From the NCBI GenBank assembly GCA_021785155.1, contig JAJYGE010000529.1, positions 1 through 9,210 of the forward strand: 9,210 nt of DNA, read 5' to 3'. Positions within the stretch are counted from its first letter, which is position 1, and each line of letters begins with the position of its first letter. The DNA comes from Planctomycetota bacterium. Lineage in GTDB: Bacteria > Planctomycetota > Phycisphaerae > WQYP01. A program made the translations under genes and the position numbers. Positions 6,390-9,210 of this stretch are shown in pieces. A model generated the notes under the pieces. It had not been told where the DNA came from and did no database searches. It saw only the letters and a program-made list of their open reading frames with translations.

Positions 6390-6847
6390 TGCATGAATCC
6401 TTTATTACCAATCGGCCAGAGGCATCCCCAGCCGTCTCTTATGGGTATAGTCTATTCGCCCTGATGCAATTCGTTAAGCGCTAACTGGAAAAATTTCCCT
6501 ATTCCCGCGTTCATTATCTCTTCCACACGCTGGAGCACAGTCCGACTGGGAAGCAGACCGGTCCAGACACCCCGTGCCACAATCCGTGTGATTTCCTCCT
6601 ACCGGGCGGGGCCTGTTGATGTATTCAAAAATCTTGATCGCAACTGGCCTTGGCGCTCTAAAAGTGGGGGTGGAGCCGCACAAAACGGGGTTAAATCGAC
6701 AGGCCTGCGCCGGGACAAAGATTTCTCAGTAGCGCTTTTCGGCACACTTTAACAAAACGCGGTCACTGCGTGGTCGTGTTTTGCTACCTCGGCATTCTCC
6801 GCGACTCCACATGCGTTTTGGTTGCGGCCGCCGCCGTCAGGCACGGA
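6390..6847. other. 458-base gap between ftsK and pdhC without a supported gene
   Basis: Both flanking genes read leftward, so this gap should hold the ftsK 3' end and the pdhC promoter and leader. I see a long hairpin at 6753-6783 and an AGGAGG at 6595-6600 not spaced properly for any ATG. A minus-strand frame is open from GTG at 6745 to a TAG at 6452-6454, except for one TAG at 6599-6601. A TATACC box with an upstream TTGCAT, only 14 nt apart, lies near 6445-6470 on the minus strand; the spacing is too short to call a promoter. No tRNA or recognisable riboswitch is visible. Confidence 0.5.
6753..6783. terminator. Long hairpin downstream of ftsK, possible terminator
   Basis: A 14-base arm (CAAAACGCGGTCAC) and its partner (GTGGTCGTGTTTTG) flank a 3-base TGC loop. 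Read as minus-strand RNA, the stem has mismatches at three places but ends in GTTTTGTT, so it could terminate ftsK, whose stop lies 64 nt upstream. Read as plus-strand RNA, all 14 positions pair, three of them as G-U wobbles, but no U-run follows the stem. Confidence 0.45.
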
Positions 6848-9210
6848 TCAGAGTTCATCCATATCTGAATCCGAATCGGGTACCGTGGCCGTTTCATTAA
6901 CGCTTGGGGCGGGTTGAGAGGCTTTAATTGATTCCCAATCTTCCATGGTAATCAATACTTCACTGGCCTGACTGCCCTTGTAGGCACCCACGATTCCAGC
7001 GGCACGCATCTGGTCAATCAGACGGCTGGCGCGCGAATAGCCGATGGTGAGCCGCCGCTGAAGCAAACTTACCGACCCGCGGCGCGTTTCAATAATACAT
7101 TTGACGGCTTCATCGAACAGCGGATCTTTTTCCGCGTCGCTGAGGCTTGATGGCGCACCGATCTGCATAAGTTCAGGATGAAATTCGGGTTCCGCAATGG
7201 CCTTGAGAAACGAACAGATGCCCCTGATTTCGGCGTCTTCGACAAATGCCCCCTGCCCGCGCAACAGCGCTCCGCCATTGGGCTTGAGCATCAGCATGTC
7301 GCCCTGGCCCAAAAGCAGTTCGCCACCGGATTGATCCAGCATAATGCGCGAATCCAGGCGAGAGCGAACTTGAAAGCAGATGCGACCGGGCATGTTGGAC
7401 TTAATCAAACCGGTGACCACCTGCGCTTCGGGGCGCTGGGTGGCCAAAATAAGATGAATACCCACAGCGCGGGCCTTCTGGGCAATGCGGACAATGTGCC
7501 CCTCCACTTCCTTGCTGGTCATCATGAGATCGGCCAATTCATCAATGATAATCACGATGTAGGGCAAGTGGAACGGGATGCGGGCCTCTTCTTCAGGATT
7601 GCTGGGTTGAAAGCGTTCAATAATCTGTTCGCGCGACAACTGGTTGAATTGTTTGATATGTCGCACGCCCGCTTCCGATAGCGTTTCATAGCGTTCATCC
7701 ATTTTTTGCGTAGCCCATTCCAGCACGCTTTCCGCCTTGGTCATATCATCAATGATCGGTGCCATGAGGTGCGGAATCTGACGGTAGTCCTGCATTTCCA
7801 CCATTTTGGGATCCACCATGATCATTTTGACATGATCCGGTCGCTGCGTAAGCAACAGCGTCATGATGATGGAATTAATGCACACGGATTTACCCGAACC
7901 GGTGGTGCCCGCAATCAGCAGGTGCGGCATTTTGGCCAGATCCTCCACCAGCGGATTACCCGATGCGTCTTTGCCCAGGCACATCGGAAGCGCCATTTTA
8001 GATATGTCTTCATGTGCCAGTTGCATCAGTTCCTTGAGACGGACTTTTTCCTTGTCCATGTTGGGAACTTCAATGCCCATGGTGGATTTACCGGGGATAT
8101 TGTCAATGCAACGCACGGGCGGGCTTTTCAGCGCCCGGGCAATATCTTTGAACAAGGCCCCCACCTGTGAGCTTTTGATGCCCGGTGCCAATTCCACTTC
8201 ATACATGGTGACCACCGGACCGGTGTCAATGGCCACAACCTTGCCATCAATGTTAAAACTGTTCAGACATGCTTCCAGCACTTTGGCGTTTTGCCGGACG
8301 GCTTCCTCCTGCCCTTCCGTATTGGCCGGTTCGGCGTCCTCCAGCAGATCCAATCCCGGCAGGCGATAGTTGCCCAGGTCCTGCTTCTGCACGGGCGGAG
8401 TCTTAAACGGCAGCAGCATATCGGCGACAATGGGCTTGGGGCGGCGCACAACCACAGGTGATGGTTCTTCCGTGGCGGGGTCATCGTCCGCGGATGTGAT
8501 TTGTGGAATGACTGCCGTATCGGCACTTGGAACCGCCGTGGCAACGGGCTTTGACAACGGCGGAAACGTGGAGGCGGATTTTGAAAGGGTGGTACGCGGC
8601 TCCAATTTTTTCCGCCCATTGTTTTTGGGCTTGCGTGAGAAAACCGCTTTGAATATAAAGCTCAAAATTCCCATCAATCCCGTCGCGGCGGCGGATGCGG
8701 CATCCCCGGCGGAGTCGGCAATTTTTTCACGTGGAACTTTCTTCAAGGTGTGACCAAGCCATGTCAGCAGCAAGAGTATCACTTCATCCGCCGCCAGAAG
8801 CAAGCCCATGATCAGTCCCACCAGCAGAATAAGTCCAGCGCCTACGCCCGACACATGCAGCTTTAGAAAATGCCCCACCGCCGCGCCGAGAACTCCGCCC
8901 GGACCAGCGGGCAGATCGCGCCCCCACCCCAGCACATTGGCCAAACCGCTGGCCACCACGAGCAACAACGCCCCACCAATGAGCCGGAAGGCAATTTGGG
9001 TCAGATTACCGCCCACACTCCACACGACCAGAAACGCGGCGAGCATGGCCATGGCCACCCAGGTTCCCGGCCCGAAGTTGTTCATCAGCAAAAAGCCAAC
9101 GGTTGAACCCACCGGCCCGCACCAGTTCTGTACCGGCACGGATTGCGTATGATACACCGGCGAACTTGCCAGCATCGTGGGATCAGACGGGTGAAAGGAC
9201 ATCACCGACA
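6848..9210 (-). CDS. ftsK: FtsK/SpoIIIE family DNA translocase, N-terminus cut by window edge
   Basis: This is a septum-anchored hexameric ATPase that pumps double-stranded DNA and clears the chromosome terminus at division. The frame is open to the right edge. Residues are numbered from the GTG at 9205, giving 785. That GTG and the ATG beside it are probably internal: SFHPSDP matches the conserved motif that follows the first membrane helix in this family, so helix 1 and the true start lie outside. Further helices occur at about 30-62, 70-92 and 105-148. A Pro/Ser/Thr-rich linker (about 195-260) is short compared with E. coli FtsK. The motor follows: Walker A GTTGSGKS (433-440), Walker B VIIIDELADL (551-560), and ATQRPEAQVVTGLIKSNMPG (588-607). 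A C-terminal gamma winged helix (about 690-755, SVSLLQRRLTIGYSRASRLI) would read orientation sequences such as KOPS or SRS. A short acidic tail (DSDSDMDEL) ends the protein. Symbol spoIIIE would be equally defensible. Confidence 0.95.
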   Translation of the reverse strand, partial: SVMSFHPSDPTMLASSPVYHTQSVPVQNWCGPVGSTVGFLLMNNFGPGTWVAMAMLAAFLVVWSVGGNLTQIAFRLIGGALLLVVASGLANVLGWGRDLPAGPGGVLGAAVGHFLKLHVSGVGAGLILLVGLIMGLLLAADEVILLLLTWLGHTLKKVPREKIADSAGDAASAAATGLMGILSFIFKAVFSRKPKNNGRKKLEPRTTLSKSASTFPPLSKPVATAVPSADTAVIPQITSADDDPATEEPSPVVVRRPKPIVADMLLPFKTPPVQKQDLGNYRLPGLDLLEDAEPANTEGQEEAVRQNAKVLEACLNSFNIDGKVVAIDTGPVVTMYEVELAPGIKSSQVGALFKDIARALKSPPVRCIDNIPGKSTMGIEVPNMDKEKVRLKELMQLAHEDISKMALPMCLGKDASGNPLVEDLAKMPHLLIAGTTGSGKSVCINSIIMTLLLTQRPDHVKMIMVDPKMVEMQDYRQIPHLMAPIIDDMTKAESVLEWATQKMDERYETLSEAGVRHIKQFNQLSREQIIERFQPSNPEEEARIPFHLPYIVIIIDELADLMMTSKEVEGHIVRIAQKARAVGIHLILATQRPEAQVVTGLIKSNMPGRICFQVRSRLDSRIMLDQSGGELLLGQGDMLMLKPNGGALLRGQGAFVEDAEIRGICSFLKAIAEPEFHPELMQIGAPSSLSDAEKDPLFDEAVKCIIETRRGSVSLLQRRLTIGYSRASRLIDQMRAAGIVGAYKGSQASEVLITMEDWESIKASQPAPSVNETATVPDSDSDMDEL

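Noticed and set aside
5692..6396. 234-codon plus-strand frame opposite pdhC
   Set aside because: Antisense to the Ala/Pro-rich lipoyl, linker and subunit-binding region of a certain gene; composition mirrors its codon use and no domain is visible.
6474..6683. 69-codon minus-strand frame in the ftsK-pdhC gap
   Set aside because: No ribosome site, odd Cys/Arg/Asn-rich composition, no recognisable motif; the overlapping stop-interrupted frame looks more protein-like.
7178..8753. Plus-strand frames of 127-168 codons opposite ftsK
   Set aside because: They lie fully antisense to the conserved motor and linker of FtsK and show no motif of their own.
9200..9205. GTG/ATG at 9205/9202 as the true ftsK start
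   Set aside because: The following SFHPSDP motif normally comes after the first membrane helix, and the frame is open to the window edge, so the start lies upstream outside the window.

Overview
The window is a stretch of bacterial chromosome of moderate GC content. It carries housekeeping genes, almost all on the minus strand. I see no integrase, transposase, CRISPR array, rRNA, tRNA or phage gene. The gene set is a RicT-type PSP1 protein, a stand-alone EVE protein, a FAS1 lipoprotein, a PDH E2 of the alphaproteobacterial/mitochondrial type, and an FtsK/SpoIIIE translocase. This fits a Gram-negative-type bacterium. My best guess is the Planctomycetota or a related PVC lineage, but that is a weak inference from gene content, not from a marker gene.

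Layout from left to right. At 1-636 (minus) is the N-terminal part of an M42 metallo-aminopeptidase, cut by the window edge. At 637-838 is a short gap with a possible 50-codon ORF whose stop overlaps the peptidase start. At 839-2356 (minus) is an unrecognised membrane-anchored protein containing an internal duplication. At 2383-2802 (minus) is an EVE-domain protein. At 2875-4152 (minus) is a PSP1/RicT-like protein with a cysteine cluster and a long low-complexity tail. These genes probably form one leftward transcription unit: psp1, EVE, duplicated membrane protein, perhaps M42. At 4354-4875 (plus), diverging from it, is a single-domain FAS1 lipoprotein followed by two hairpins, the second a good bidirectional terminator. 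At 5076-6389 (minus), converging on FAS1, is the PDH E2 gene with no E1 or E3 gene next to it. At 6390-6847 is a 458-base gap holding a strong hairpin and a stop-interrupted reading frame. At 6848-9210 (minus) is the FtsK/SpoIIIE DNA translocase, whose N-terminus lies beyond the right edge.

The most interesting item is the 505-residue membrane protein. Its two halves align with each other almost without gaps, and I cannot place it in a family. It sits directly downstream of psp1 and EVE, two genes whose families act on nucleic acids. I found no convincing new multi-gene system; most of the window is ordinary.
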